DNA from: an uncultured Prevotella sp.
Lineage (GTDB): Bacteria > Bacteroidota > Bacteroidia > Bacteroidales > Bacteroidaceae
Direction: 5' to 3'
Assembly: GCF_946407605.1 (NCBI RefSeq)
Contig: NZ_CAMJOS010000005.1
Location: 79,762-143,761, forward strand
DNA length: 64,000 bases
This document shows positions 8,571 to 18,838 of this stretch, piece by piece. How positions within the stretch are numbered: position 1 is the first letter of the stretch; each line of letters starts with the position of its first letter. The notes under the pieces were generated by a model. That model was not told the DNA's origin, did no database searches, and saw nothing but the letters and a program-made list of their open reading frames with translations. The position numbers and the translations under genes are program-made.

Positions 8571-10133
8571 TTATTTTGATTTGTAAGTTATTGGTGTTCC
8601 TTCTTCTTTCATGATACTGGCCACCTGTTGGGGCGTCAGCGATACTCGGCCTTTCATGAACTCTGGCACGTTATAGCTCTTCAGAAACTGGCGATGGACG
8701 TCAGGGTTGCGCATCGGCAATTCAAATGGCTTTGAACCACGACCCTCTGCATCGATATGGGCAATGAAGGGACGGGTAAACACGCCATCGTAGCGGCGTG
8801 AGGAGAAGATGATCCAGCGACCATTGCTCGACCACGAGTGATAGCTCTCCGTATCAATGCTATTAATCTCATCAAGAGGTCTTACAGTCTCTTCATAATC
8901 ATCTCCATTATCCTCTATTCTCTTTCCACCTTCCTTTTTCCACTTTCCACTATTTAGGTCCATGATCCACAAGTCAGCATCGTGATGCCAGATGTGGAAA
9001 CAGCCCCATTCGCCCAATGTGAAGAGCAGCCAGCGACCATCGGGCGAGATGCGTGGGAAGGTGGCACTCATGCTTGGGTGGAGGGAGTCTGTGGCTGCGG
9101 CGTCGAAGACGAGCTCACGAGGACCAAAGGTCTTGGTCTGTGGGTCAAACGTCTTACGATAGATGTTGTATTTCACCTCCTGGGCACGCATCATAATCTC
9201 TCCCATATCCACGCTGTCGGCCTCGTATTCAAAGTGGGCACTACAGAAATAGAGCGTCTTGCCGTCAGGTGCCCAGCAAGGGAATATCTCCAACTCGTTG
9301 GGTTGTTGCTCAATGGTAGTCACCTCGTGACGGTCTATGTCGTAGAGTATTAGATCGCTCTCGGCATCAAGCACCTCAATCTTCTCCAGTGCTGATGTGT
9401 GGAAACATTGCAAGGTCTTGTTGGTGCTATAGGCGATGAGCTTCATCGTGGGATGCCAAGCGGGATAGACACCTGCCGAGATGAGCGAGTCGTTATTCAT
9501 GTCAATCTTCTCCAGCTCACCATCATAGGCAATCAGCGTGCCGCCATGGGTCTGACGGGCATGAAACTGCATGCGGTCTGGGTTGTATTGCTGGAAGTTA
9601 TGGCAGTTGACACACTGACCTCCACTCTCTGTTGAGCAAAGCATATTGTCAACAAATACCTCTTCGTCGAAGGTCTCCAGACTGCGTTGGTTCAGCGTCA
9701 GCTCCTCATAAGAAACATAAGAGGGTGAGATGAGACGGTAGCTGATCCAAGGGTCGATGGAATCGGGCGATACATAGATATTAAATGGTTTGAAGCGCGT
9801 CCATTGCTCTTTGTCTCTGGCAAAGACCTCCACACTGATGGCCTGTCCCTTGGCCTTCGCTGTCAGGGTTTTCCAGTCCTCGATGTCTGGTCGGGCTTTT
9901 GGTCCGTCGCAGACGATTTCTTCCTCACCAGCAGAGAAACGTACCACTACCTCGTCAGCAGGTCCTAACAGCTCGAAGTTCAAGGGTGCTACGTTGATGG
10001 GCACCGTCACCTCCTGATAGTCAGGATAGATGCGTGGCGAAATCTTGCTCTGTGTATACTGTTCTGGCACTTGCGGACCAGTGCAGGCTGCCAGCAGACA
10101 GGTGATGATGAGTATGTAGAGGTACTGCTTCAT
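8571..10133 (-). CDS. TolB-like (PD40 repeat) lipoprotein with CxxCH motif
   Basis: A 520-residue lipoprotein (lipobox LLAAC, Cys17). The C-terminal half has repeated WDxK/PD40-type beta-propeller motifs: PAWHPTMKLIAYSTN, PCWAPDGKTLYFCSA, PRISPDGRWLLFTLG and HSWSSNGRWIIFSSR. Upstream of the propeller is C174-V-N-C177-H178, a classic haem-c attachment motif, followed by NF and two His-containing segments. It therefore may be a surface or periplasmic cytochrome-like lipoprotein. I cannot tell whether haem is bound. Its start overlaps the stop of the DUF6057 gene (ATGA). A purine-rich stretch at about residues 396-410 looks like an in-frame insertion of the intergenic repeat type seen at 3826-3860. 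Confidence 0.8.
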   Translation of the reverse strand: MKQYLYILIITCLLAACTGPQVPEQYTQSKISPRIYPDYQEVTVPINVAPLNFELLGPADEVVVRFSAGEEEIVCDGPKARPDIEDWKTLTAKAKGQAISVEVFARDKEQWTRFKPFNIYVSPDSIDPWISYRLISPSYVSYEELTLNQRSLETFDEEVFVDNMLCSTESGGQCVNCHNFQQYNPDRMQFHARQTHGGTLIAYDGELEKIDMNNDSLISAGVYPAWHPTMKLIAYSTNKTLQCFHTSALEKIEVLDAESDLILYDIDRHEVTTIEQQPNELEIFPCWAPDGKTLYFCSAHFEYEADSVDMGEIMMRAQEVKYNIYRKTFDPQTKTFGPRELVFDAAATDSLHPSMSATFPRISPDGRWLLFTLGEWGCFHIWHHDADLWIMDLNSGKWKKEGGKRIEDNGDDYEETVRPLDEINSIDTESYHSWSSNGRWIIFSSRRYDGVFTRPFIAHIDAEGRGSKPFELPMRNPDVHRQFLKSYNVPEFMKGRVSLTPQQVASIMKEEGTPITYKSK

Positions 10134-11635
10134 TGTTCTATCAGGTTCTTATGGTTGTTACGATAATAGCCCATGGTGAACTCTGCCAGACGGCGCTGTT
10201 CCTGAGTAGCCCCTTGGGTGCTCATGATTTGCTCAAACAAGAACATTTCCTGCTGCGACTGGTCGGCAGTCAGGAAGTCATCGTCGCGCAGCAAAGGTAA
10301 AATATGTCGGAACTCTGTGGCACGGACTACCAGATGCGGGTCTTGAATGAAAGTTTCCATGTGTTTTGCCCACGATTTGTGGAAGTCGGTCTTCTTCAAT
10401 AGGTTCACAAAACGCTGGGCTGCCACAGGCTCGTTGTTCAAGATAGAACACATCGCCATAAGTTTCAGACGCTCTACCGTCCAACCATATTCCACGCCAT
10501 CCTCCATGCACCAACGATAGCAGTAGTTGGGAATGCCATATTGCAGATAGAGCAACTTGCCTGCAGTGTGGACGGTATGTATGACGAAAGGCGCAGCAGG
10601 TCGCTTGGCACCCTCAGGATAGTCGCGGGTCTTGCTGAATGGCTGTCCCTGATTAAACAGCGCCAGATTACGCATCATGCAGATGAGTCGGGTGGGCTCG
10701 CCCTTGACGTTCTTTGCCGTTTCGAGTACCTCGGCCCATTGTCCTTTCTCAATGCTGCGTGTCATGCTAAGCTCACGGTGTAGGTTCTCGTCTCTATTCC
10801 AGAATAAGGAAAGCCCTATAACTGTCACTACGACGATGCCGATGTTGAGCCATCGTGCTGATTTGATAGTGGGCTTGAGGGCCATCACCACCATACTGGC
10901 AAAGAGCACGATATAGGGGAGGTTATAGACAAAGAAACGCTCCCCCTGATGGGCAAACACAGGTAGTGCAACCCAATAGATGTTGACGATGTTGGTTTCG
11001 TGGAAAACTATGAAATACCCAAAGATAGGCCAAAGGATAATCAGTATAAGAGCCAGGAAAAAGTCTCCTCCGAAACCCTTTTTATCGCGCCATGAGGTGA
11101 TGCCCATTAGCGCAGTGGCTAATAGGGCATAGAATCCAAAGACCATATAGCCCAATCCTGCGGCAAAGATGATATAAAAAGAGGATAGGTGATAGCGACG
11201 TGGCATCACTCGATAGCCCCATACCAATGCCAACACCACGATGCTGCCAATGGTAGCACAGAAGGCGTGACCAGGCAGTTTGAGATAATAGATCCAATAG
11301 CCCAGGGTGACGATGGTGAGCAGCAACGAGGCTGTGGGAATCAGCGTCAGCCAAAGATTCTTCAGTCGGAAAGCTCGCTGGCATAGCCATATAAAAAAAG
11401 CCCAGAGAAGGCATAGGATGCCTGCTCCGAGCATAGGGTAATAAAAGAATTGAGTGAGATAACATCCTGCCCATGTCAGCAGTCCACCAGCTTTTACCAT
11501 CTGCTGCTCAAAGAACAGCGTGGAGTGTAGAAACAGGTTCTGCTCCTGCAAGGCATAGAGCACATCTGATTCGAGCACCACCAGCAGTATGGCTGCTATC
11601 AGCGGAAACAGATAGGGAAGGAGTCTCTTCACCAT
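10130..11635 (-). CDS. DUF6057-type multi-pass membrane protein
   Basis: A 501-residue protein with about ten hydrophobic helices in the N-terminal 290 residues, beginning MVKRLLPYLFPLIAAILLVV, and a soluble C-terminal half rich in helices (ENVAQ-like TPR-style segments such as EPVAAQRFVNLLKKTDFHKSW). This layout matches the Bacteroidales family of unknown function I know as DUF6057. No catalytic motif is visible. It overlaps the TolB-like CxxCH lipoprotein by four bases, so the two probably work together at the envelope. The start ATG lies 20 bases after metG in a spacer with TGGTGAA-type repetition. Confidence 0.7.
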   Translation of the reverse strand: MVKRLLPYLFPLIAAILLVVLESDVLYALQEQNLFLHSTLFFEQQMVKAGGLLTWAGCYLTQFFYYPMLGAGILCLLWAFFIWLCQRAFRLKNLWLTLIPTASLLLTIVTLGYWIYYLKLPGHAFCATIGSIVVLALVWGYRVMPRRYHLSSFYIIFAAGLGYMVFGFYALLATALMGITSWRDKKGFGGDFFLALILIILWPIFGYFIVFHETNIVNIYWVALPVFAHQGERFFVYNLPYIVLFASMVVMALKPTIKSARWLNIGIVVVTVIGLSLFWNRDENLHRELSMTRSIEKGQWAEVLETAKNVKGEPTRLICMMRNLALFNQGQPFSKTRDYPEGAKRPAAPFVIHTVHTAGKLLYLQYGIPNYCYRWCMEDGVEYGWTVERLKLMAMCSILNNEPVAAQRFVNLLKKTDFHKSWAKHMETFIQDPHLVVRATEFRHILPLLRDDDFLTADQSQQEMFLFEQIMSTQGATQEQRRLAEFTMGYYRNNHKNLIEQ

Positions 11636-11655
11636 TAACCGTTCACCATTTACAA

Positions 11656-13722
11656 TTAACCAACCTGGCTTCCTGGCTTCACATCCTTTGTGGTTGTAAC
11701 CACACTCAGACTCTCGTCAAAGTCAACAGCGCTAAGAATCATACCCTGACTCTCGATACCCATCATGTTACGTGTAGCAAAGTTGGCCACAAAGAGGATA
11801 CGCTTACCAATTAATTCCTCAGGATTCTCGTAGAAGGCAGCAATACCCGAGCAGATGGTACGATCGGTACCAGAACCATCGTCGATGGTGAACTGCAGGA
11901 GTTTCTTGCTCTTCTTAACCTTCTGACAATCCTTAACCAGACCTACACGGATGTCGAGCTTCTCAAACTCCTCGAAGCTAACGGTATCCTTGACTGGAGC
12001 AGCCTTGTAGGCGGCAGCCTCGTTGGCTTTCTTGGTAGCCTCCAGCTTATCCAGCTGTTTCTGGATTACCTCGTCCTCAATCTTCTCGAACAGCAGAGCA
12101 GGCTCGCCCAGCTGATGACCAGCCTCCAGGAGATCGGTGCTTCCCAGCTGCTCCCACTCGAAGTTGCTGATGTTCAGCATCTCGCGAAGCTTCTTACTGC
12201 TGAATGGCAGGAATGGCTCAAAAGCGATAGCGAGGTTAGCTGTAAGCTGCAAGCAGATGTTCAGGATAGTCTCGCAACGCTTTGGATCAGTCTTCCAAAC
12301 CTTCCAAGGCTCACACTCTGTGATATAGCGGTTACCAATACGAGCCAGGTTCATAGCCTCGAACTGAGCATCGCGGAACTTGAACTGCTCCAGCAGAGCC
12401 TCAACCTTAGCCTTTACATCCTTAAACTCCTCAAGGGCCTGCTTATCTACATCCTGCAACTCGCCACAAGCAGGAACCACACCGTTCCAGTACTTCTTGG
12501 TGAGCTGAAGGGCACGGTTTACGAAGTTACCGTAAACAGCTACGAGTTCGTTGTTATTGCGATCCTGGAAATCCTTCCAAGTGAAGTTATTATCCTTTGT
12601 CTCAGGTGCATTGGCTGTCAGTACATAGCGCAATACATCCTGCTTACCAGGCATATCAACCAGATACTCGTGGAGCCATACAGCCCAGTTACGAGAGGTT
12701 GAAATCTTATCGTTCTCAAGGTTCAGGAACTCGTTGGCGGGTACGTTATCAGGCATGATATACTTACCGTGAGCCTTCATCATTACAGGGAAGATGATAC
12801 AGTGGAACACGATGTTGTCCTTACCGATGAAGTGAACCAGACGAGTATCCTCATCCTGCCACCACTTCTCCCAGTTGCCCCACTTCTCGGGTTCCTTCTC
12901 GCAAAGCTCTTTGGTGTTTGATACATAGCCGATAGGGGCGTCGAACCATACATACAGCACTTTGCCGTCAGCACCCTCTACAGGCACAGGGATACCCCAA
13001 TCCAAGTCGCGCGTCATAGCACGAGGCTGCAGGTCCATATCGAGCCAAGACTTGCACTGGCCATAGACATTTGAGCGCCACTCCTTGTGACCCTCCAGAA
13101 TCCACTGCTTCAACCAGTCCTGATACTCGTTCAGAGGCAGATACCAGTTCTTGGTCTCCTTCAACACAGGGGTAGAACCACTGATGGTTGACTTGGGGTT
13201 GATGAGCTCGGTGGGAGAGAGGTCGCGTCCGCACTTCTCACACTGGTCACCATAGGCGCCCTCGTTGTGGCAGTAGGGGCACTCGCCCACCACGTAACGG
13301 TCGGCCAGGAACTGCTTGGCTTCCTCGTCGTAGAGCTGAGCGGTGGTCTTCTCCACCAACTTGCCCTCGTCGTAGAGTTTCTTAAACCACTCGGCAGCAA
13401 ACTTATGGTGAGTCTCACTGGTAGTACGGCTATAGATATCGAACGAGATACCAAACTCCTCGAACGAATCCTTAATCATCTTATGATAGCGGTCAACCAC
13501 ATCCTGAGGAGTGATACCCTCTTTACGGGCACGAACGGTAATGGGCACACCGTGCTCGTCTGAACCTCCGATAAACATGACGTCGCGCTTCTTCAGACGG
13601 AGGTACCGCACATAGATGTCTGCTGGTACGTAAACACCAGCCAGGTGACCAATATGCACACCACCATTGGCATAGGGTAGGGCTGAGGTCACGGTTATTC
13701 TTTTATAATTTTTCTGTTCCAT
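11656..13722 (-). CDS. metG: Methionyl-tRNA synthetase
   Basis: Charges initiator and elongator tRNA-Met with methionine in the cytoplasm. The class I HIGH motif is seen as [13 protein letters not shown] near the N-terminus, the zinc-binding insertion as [18 protein letters not shown], and the KMSKS equivalent as DKISTS. The C-terminus (about residues 580-688) is the dimerising tRNA-binding domain (EMAPII/Trbp111 type): [14 protein letters not shown] and [17 protein letters not shown]. The start was set at MEQKNYKRI (13722), 28 bases after the promoter -7 box; the longer frame to 13752 would extend into the promoter. Length 688 fits the long MetG class. Confidence 0.97.
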   Translation of the reverse strand: MEQKNYKRITVTSALPYANGGVHIGHLAGVYVPADIYVRYLRLKKRDVMFIGGSDEHGVPITVRARKEGITPQDVVDRYHKMIKDSFEEFGISFDIYSRTTSETHHKFAAEWFKKLYDEGKLVEKTTAQLYDEEAKQFLADRYVVGECPYCHNEGAYGDQCEKCGRDLSPTELINPKSTISGSTPVLKETKNWYLPLNEYQDWLKQWILEGHKEWRSNVYGQCKSWLDMDLQPRAMTRDLDWGIPVPVEGADGKVLYVWFDAPIGYVSNTKELCEKEPEKWGNWEKWWQDEDTRLVHFIGKDNIVFHCIIFPVMMKAHGKYIMPDNVPANEFLNLENDKISTSRNWAVWLHEYLVDMPGKQDVLRYVLTANAPETKDNNFTWKDFQDRNNNELVAVYGNFVNRALQLTKKYWNGVVPACGELQDVDKQALEEFKDVKAKVEALLEQFKFRDAQFEAMNLARIGNRYITECEPWKVWKTDPKRCETILNICLQLTANLAIAFEPFLPFSSKKLREMLNISNFEWEQLGSTDLLEAGHQLGEPALLFEKIEDEVIQKQLDKLEATKKANEAAAYKAAPVKDTVSFEEFEKLDIRVGLVKDCQKVKKSKKLLQFTIDDGSGTDRTICSGIAAFYENPEELIGKRILFVANFATRNMMGIESQGMILSAVDFDESLSVVTTTKDVKPGSQVG

Positions 13723-13749
13723 ATTATAATATAATGTGTATTTGAGGTG

Positions 13750-13781
13750 CAAAGGTACGAATAAGTGAGCGAAAATGCAAA
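13750..13781 (-). promoter_or_regulatory. Promoter of metG
   Basis: On the minus strand the sequence reads TTTG (13778-13781), 20 bases, then TACCTTTG (13750-13757), a full match to the Bacteroidetes consensus. The leader is about 25 nucleotides. The same gap must contain the divergent porP promoter, for which I see no clear match. Confidence 0.8.
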
Positions 13782-13822
13782 TAATAATATAATAAACAAT
13801 CAGTTTATGCGTTATTTTTAAT

Positions 13823-14761
13823 GTGTTAAGGCGAAATCTATGGATATTGGCCCTGTTACTGATGGCCTCGTTGGAAATGCAGGCACAGTACGATCCGTCG
13901 TTCAGTCACTACTGGGCGATGGAACCATCGTATAACCCTGCCGCTGCTGGTAAACAGAACAAACTGAACGTGGTGGGTGCCTATAACATGTCGTTGGTGG
14001 GCTTTGAACATAATCCGCGTACCATGTACATTTCTGCCGACCTGCCCTTCCAATTTATTGGAATGACCCATGGCGTGGGCGTGCAGATGGTGAATGATGA
14101 TATCGGTGTGTTCTCGCACAAGAAATTCTCGGTGATGTATGCCCCAAAGTTGAAGCTATTGGGTGGTGTGCTGAGCATTGGTGTGCAGCCAGCCATGTTG
14201 AGTGAGAACCTGAAAGGCTCGGAACTGGATTTTGACGAAAAAGGCGACCTGGCCTTCCCCACGTCAGACGCCACAGGAACGGCCTTCGACCTGAACGCAG
14301 GTTTGTACTATCAGCAGAAGTCTTGGTATGCTGGTGCGTCAGTCCAACATATCCTCTCACCACGTATTGAAATAGGTGAAACGAACGAATTAGACGTGGA
14401 TATGTCGTATTATTTTACGGCTGGATGCAATATTCGACTGAAAAATCCGTTCTTTACAATACAGCCCTCTATTATGGGACGCTCTGACGGCGTTGGCTAT
14501 CGGGCCGACATTACCTCCCGTCTGACGTATGCCTTTGAGGAAAGACTGATGTATGTGGGTGCGGGTTATAGTCCCACCAACTCCGTCACTCTCTATGTGG
14601 GCGGCAAGTTTCACGGTGTGATGCTGGGCTACAGCTACGAGTACAACACCACGGTGAAGAGTCTGGGCAATGGCGGACACGAGTTGTTCGTGGGGTATCA
14701 GACCGATGTGAACTTCCAGAAGAAAGGACGCAATCGTCATCAGAGTGTGAGACTACTTTGA
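13823..14761 (+). CDS. porP: Type IX secretion outer-membrane protein PorP/SprF family
   Basis: A 312-residue outer-membrane beta-barrel of the PorP/SprF family, part of the type IX secretion translocon. The start is inferred as GTG at 13823, giving a signal peptide ([21 protein letters not shown]) directly followed by [22 protein letters not shown], the conserved family N-terminus. Further family strands include [19 protein letters not shown] and alternating aromatic beta-strands to the C-terminus. It is the first gene of the porPKLMN operon. No ATG in frame gives a signal peptide, so the GTG is the best start. Confidence 0.93.
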   Translation: MLRRNLWILALLLMASLEMQAQYDPSFSHYWAMEPSYNPAAAGKQNKLNVVGAYNMSLVGFEHNPRTMYISADLPFQFIGMTHGVGVQMVNDDIGVFSHKKFSVMYAPKLKLLGGVLSIGVQPAMLSENLKGSELDFDEKGDLAFPTSDATGTAFDLNAGLYYQQKSWYAGASVQHILSPRIEIGETNELDVDMSYYFTAGCNIRLKNPFFTIQPSIMGRSDGVGYRADITSRLTYAFEERLMYVGAGYSPTNSVTLYVGGKFHGVMLGYSYEYNTTVKSLGNGGHELFVGYQTDVNFQKKGRNRHQSVRLL

Positions 14762-14808
14762 TAAAAAGAATAATAATTAAAGAGGAAAAGAAGTAAAAAA
14801 ACGAAGAT

Positions 14809-16311
14809 ATGAGACAGTTATTGAATATGAAGAAGCAGAAAGGTGACTGGGTGAGAAGGATGATGCCTTTTTACCTGCTTTCCTTTTTGCTCTTGATGGT
14901 CTCTTGCTTTGGTGGCAAGGAGACTACCGCTAACGGCGGTGAACTGACCGGTGCCAGCGGCAAAGGCTTTGCAGAGCCTGCACCCTATGGCATGGTACTC
15001 ATCAAACGTGGTCATCTGCGCATGGGTCTTGAGACTCCCGACTCGCTTTGGGGTAGACAGACGCCTGTGAGGGACATCTCAGTTGAGGGCTTCTGGATGG
15101 ACGATACGGAGATTACGAACTCCGAGTATCGTCAGTTCGTGAACTATGTGCGTGACTCCATCATCCGTGAGCGTCTGGCCGATCCCAACTATGGTGGCGA
15201 CGAGAGCTACAAGATTGAGGAAGACAAGAACGGTGACCCCGTGAAGCCTCACCTGAACTGGAAGAAAAGTCTGCCGCGCAAGCCCAACGAGGATGAGTTG
15301 CGTGCCATTGAAAGTGTCTATACCATCAACCCCGTAACAGGTGAGAAGATGCTCGATGCCTCGCAGATGAACTACCGCTATGAGGTTTACGACTATACTG
15401 AGGCGGCCCTGCGTCGCAACCGTTTGAATCCGCGAGAGCGTAATTTGAACACCGATGTGGCTGTTGATGACAATGAGAAGGTGTATATCTCGAAAGATAC
15501 TGCCTATATCGATGATGAGGGAAGAATCGTTCGTCAGACCATCGAACGAGAGCTCTCTGGTCCTTGGGACTTCCTGAACACCTATATTATTAATATTTAT
15601 CCTGACACCACTTGCTGGGTGAACGACTTCCCCAATGCCGACAACGAGACATATATGCGTAACTACTTCTCGAATGCGGCATACAACGACTATCCCGTGG
15701 TGGGTGTCACTTGGGAACAGGCTAACGCCTTTTGTGCTTGGCGTACGGAGTTCCTGCTGAAAGGCCTCGGTCCAGCTGCCCGCTATGTGCAGCGCTATCG
15801 TCTGCCGACAGAGGCAGAGTGGGAGTTCGCGGCCCGTGGTAAGGACCAGAACGAGTTCCCTTGGACCAACGAAGATGTGGCCAGTGGCAAGGGATGCTTC
15901 TATGCCAACTTCAAGCCCGATAATGGTAACTACACCAAAGATGGTAACTTGATTACCTCGAAGGTGGGTATCTATAATGCCAATACTAACGGACTCTTCG
16001 ATATGGCAGGTAATGTGGCTGAGTGGACCTCAACCATCTATACCGATGCAGGTGTTGATGCCATGAACGACATCAATCCGCAGCTGAAGTACAATGCTGC
16101 TATTGAGGATCCCTATCGTCTGAAGAAGAAGAGTGTGCGTGGTGGCTCGTGGAAAGACCCTGAGAGTTATATCCGTTCGGCATGGCGCAGTAGTGAGTAT
16201 CAGAACCAGCCCCGCTCGTTCATTGGTTTCCGCTGTGTACGTTCGCTGGCCAATACCAGTAGCGAGAAAGCCAAACCCGTCAAAGCCTCGACTAAGAAAT
16301 CAAGGAAATAA
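14809..16311 (+). CDS. porK: Type IX secretion ring lipoprotein PorK/GldK
   Basis: A 500-residue outer-membrane-anchored lipoprotein that with PorN forms the periplasmic ring of the type IX secretion system. A lipobox precedes Cys33 (LLLMVSC). The mature protein has the formylglycine-generating-enzyme/sulfatase-modifying fold, seen in MVLIKRGHLRMG, WMDDTEITNSEYRQFV, YRLPTEAEWEFAARG, GLFDMAGNVAEWTS, and VRGGSWKDP...IGFRCVRS. In GldK this fold is structural, not catalytic. The first ATG could be 14809, 14827 or 14863; all keep the lipobox. The gene is followed after 45 bases by porL. Confidence 0.96.
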   Translation: MRQLLNMKKQKGDWVRRMMPFYLLSFLLLMVSCFGGKETTANGGELTGASGKGFAEPAPYGMVLIKRGHLRMGLETPDSLWGRQTPVRDISVEGFWMDDTEITNSEYRQFVNYVRDSIIRERLADPNYGGDESYKIEEDKNGDPVKPHLNWKKSLPRKPNEDELRAIESVYTINPVTGEKMLDASQMNYRYEVYDYTEAALRRNRLNPRERNLNTDVAVDDNEKVYISKDTAYIDDEGRIVRQTIERELSGPWDFLNTYIINIYPDTTCWVNDFPNADNETYMRNYFSNAAYNDYPVVGVTWEQANAFCAWRTEFLLKGLGPAARYVQRYRLPTEAEWEFAARGKDQNEFPWTNEDVASGKGCFYANFKPDNGNYTKDGNLITSKVGIYNANTNGLFDMAGNVAEWTSTIYTDAGVDAMNDINPQLKYNAAIEDPYRLKKKSVRGGSWKDPESYIRSAWRSSEYQNQPRSFIGFRCVRSLANTSSEKAKPVKASTKKSRK

Positions 16312-16356
16312 TGGGTAATGCCGTAATATCGTAATAACGAAAAAACGTTTATCGCA

Positions 16357-17214
16357 ATGACAAATTACAGTAAATTCAATATTATCTACCGCTTACAGAA
16401 GTGGCTGGATAGCGTCCCAGGACAGACGTTTATGAACTATGCCTACAGCTGGGGTGCGTCGATTGTGATTCTTGGTACGCTCTTTAAGCTGACCCACCTG
16501 CCAGGTGCTAACCTGATGTTGTTTATCGGTATGGGTACCGAGGTGTTCGTGTTCTTTATCGCAGCCTTCGACCGTCCGTTCGACAAGACGGCTGATGGTA
16601 TGGATTTGCCCATGCATGTGGGTGAGGATGAACTCAATCCTGAGAATGCTACAGTTGGCGGAGAGGCTGGATTGTCAGGTGTTTCTGGTATCTCAGGAGT
16701 CTCTGGTGGTGGCTCAGGCACCATTATCATAGGTGGCGGTTCTGCTGGAGGTGCTGGGGGCGAAGGTGTCGCAGCCTACGCAGAAGGCGCTGGTGGCGAA
16801 GCCGTTGCTGGTGGTGGCGTAGTAGGCGGAGGTGTCATCGGTGGCGGTGTTTTCGGTGGTGTTGTCCAACAGTCTGAACTGCCCGAGATTGATGCAGAGG
16901 AGATGGAAGAGGCCACCACTGGTTATGTGGAGCAGTTGAAGAAACTCACCGAGACCTTGCAGAAGGTGGCAGAGCAGAGTGAACGTCTGACACGCGACAG
17001 CGAGGAGATGGAGAACCTGAACCGCACGCTCACCGGCATCAGCCGTGTTTACGAGATGCAGCTCAAGGGAGCCTCACAGCAGATTGGCACTATTGACCAG
17101 ATTAATGAGCAGAGCCGTCGCATGGCCGACCAGATTGCAGAACTCAATAAGATCTATACCCGCATGATTGAGGCTATGACGGTGAACATGCCTAAAGGAC
17201 CCATGACCCCATAA
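16357..17214 (+). CDS. porL: Type IX secretion motor protein PorL/GldL
   Basis: A 285-residue inner-membrane protein that with PorM forms the proton-driven rotary motor of the type IX system. Two transmembrane helices (about 28-46 and 50-70) carry the polar residues typical of the proton path: K44, H47 and the buried acidic E62 in GMGTEVFVFF. A glycine-rich low-complexity stretch (about 100-170) separates the membrane part from a coiled-coil cytoplasmic region (185-275). F. johnsoniae GldL is, as I recall it, about 215 residues and lacks such an insertion. The last codons and stop are formed by a repeat-like CCCATGACCCCATAAG string. Confidence 0.95.
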   Translation: MTNYSKFNIIYRLQKWLDSVPGQTFMNYAYSWGASIVILGTLFKLTHLPGANLMLFIGMGTEVFVFFIAAFDRPFDKTADGMDLPMHVGEDELNPENATVGGEAGLSGVSGISGVSGGGSGTIIIGGGSAGGAGGEGVAAYAEGAGGEAVAGGGVVGGGVIGGGVFGGVVQQSELPEIDAEEMEEATTGYVEQLKKLTETLQKVAEQSERLTRDSEEMENLNRTLTGISRVYEMQLKGASQQIGTIDQINEQSRRMADQIAELNKIYTRMIEAMTVNMPKGPMTP

Positions 17215-17252
17215 GGCTCTATAGGTCCCATAAGACTCATAAGACGCATAAG
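17200..17252. repeat. CCCATAAGACTCATAAG-type start-proximal repeat
   Basis: The porL/porM junction is a degenerate array of CCATAAG / CTCATAAG / GCATAAG units and includes the motif ATAGGTCC. It encodes the end of PorL, its stop and the spacer before porM. A related array with CCATAGGTCCTAT lies before the DUF58 gene at 54499-54537. Confidence 0.6.
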
Positions 17253-17262
17253 AATATAGAAT

Positions 17263-18822
17263 ATGGCAATAAAGAAAAGACCCGTATCTCCTCGCCAGAA
17301 GATGATCAACCTGATGTATGTCGTGTTGATGGCTATGCTGGCATTGAACGTCTCGAATGAGGTGCTCAACGGCTTCTCTATTGTGGAGGAAAGCCTGAAA
17401 CGTACCACTGAGAACGCAGCGAAGGAGAACTTGGCCATATACGATGACTTCGACCAACAGATGAAGGCCAATCCGCAGAAGGTGAAGGAGTGGTACGAGA
17501 AGGCACAGCGTGTCAAGCAGTCCAGCGACTCCATCTATAACCTTGCTGCAGAACTGAAATTGGCCATTGCTCGCGAGGCCGACGGATCAGATGGTAACCC
17601 TTCTAATATTATTAATAAGGAGGATCTGGAAGCTGCCAATCAGGTGATGCTGGCTCCTGGACGTGGTCGTGGTGAGAGCCTGAAGCAGGCCATCGATACC
17701 TATCGCGAGAATATCCTGAAGATGGTGACTGACACGGCGCAGCAGCGTCGCATTGCCAGTGATCTGACCACAGAGGTGCCTTCTACTGGACTGGGCAAGA
17801 ATTGGCAGGAGTATATGTTTGAGTCGATGCCGGCTGCTGCTGCCGTCACGCTGCTGTCGAAGCTGCAGAGTGATGTTCGTAATGCAGAGAAAGAGGTGTT
17901 GCACACGCTGGTGCAGAACATTGACGTGAAGGATATCCGTGTCAACTCGCTCAATGCTTTCGTGATTCCTAACTCACAGACCATCGTACGTGGTGATAAG
18001 TTCTCGGCTCATATCGTGATGGCGGCTGTAGATACCACACAGGTGCCGGAGATTTTCATCGGCAACCAGAAGGTGGACCTGCAGGACGGACTCTATGAGA
18101 CCGTATGTGGACGTACTGGCGACTATACCTTGGCTGGCTATATCCAGACCATCAATGGTAATGGCGACCTCATCCGTCGCGACTTCTCGCAGAAATACAC
18201 GGTGGTGGATCCCAGTGCAACGGTTTCTGCCGACCTGATGAATATGTTGTATGCAGGCTATACGAACCCCATTAGCATCTCGGTGCCTGGCGTACCCCTG
18301 AATAAGATCTCGGCCACGATGACCAACGGCACTTTGACGCCTACGGGACCTGGTAAGTATATTGCCCGTCCGTCGAAGATTGGTGAGAATGCAACTATCA
18401 CGGTTATCTCTACCAATACGGGACGCCCGCAGCAGATGGGACAGTTCTCCTTCCGTGTGCGTCGCCTGCCAGACCCCACACCTTATATTAATATAAAGGA
18501 TGAGGGTGGCAATCCGAACCGCTTCAAGGGTGGTGCTATGACCAAGTCCAGCCTGATGGATATCGACGGTATTGGTGCTGCCATCGACGATGGCATCCTT
18601 GACATCACGTTCAAGGTGGTATCGTTCGAGACGGTGTTCTACGACAACATGGGTAATGCCGTACCGATGGCTGGCGATGCCGATAGGTTCTCAGCCCGTC
18701 AGAAGGAAACCTTCCGTAAGTTGGCACGTGGTCGTCGTTTCTACATCTCTAATGTGAAGGCCATAGGTCCTGATGGTATTGAGCGTACCCTAAAGACATC
18801 AATGGAAATCAAAGTGAATTAA
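17263..18822 (+). CDS. porM: Type IX secretion motor shaft protein PorM/GldM
   Basis: A 519-residue protein anchored by one N-terminal helix (MINLMYVVLMAMLALNVS, about 14-31), with a long periplasmic part that links the PorL motor to the PorKN ring. The N-terminus PVSPRQKMINLMYVVLMAML is near-invariant in the family. Four periplasmic domains follow, ending in strands such as FKVVSFETVFYDNMGNAV. The length matches the usual 510-520. The gene lies between porL (48-base gap) and porN (16-base gap), in canonical order. Confidence 0.97.
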   Translation: MAIKKRPVSPRQKMINLMYVVLMAMLALNVSNEVLNGFSIVEESLKRTTENAAKENLAIYDDFDQQMKANPQKVKEWYEKAQRVKQSSDSIYNLAAELKLAIAREADGSDGNPSNIINKEDLEAANQVMLAPGRGRGESLKQAIDTYRENILKMVTDTAQQRRIASDLTTEVPSTGLGKNWQEYMFESMPAAAAVTLLSKLQSDVRNAEKEVLHTLVQNIDVKDIRVNSLNAFVIPNSQTIVRGDKFSAHIVMAAVDTTQVPEIFIGNQKVDLQDGLYETVCGRTGDYTLAGYIQTINGNGDLIRRDFSQKYTVVDPSATVSADLMNMLYAGYTNPISISVPGVPLNKISATMTNGTLTPTGPGKYIARPSKIGENATITVISTNTGRPQQMGQFSFRVRRLPDPTPYINIKDEGGNPNRFKGGAMTKSSLMDIDGIGAAIDDGILDITFKVVSFETVFYDNMGNAVPMAGDADRFSARQKETFRKLARGRRFYISNVKAIGPDGIERTLKTSMEIKVN

Positions 18823-18838
18823 TTGACAACAGATAATT

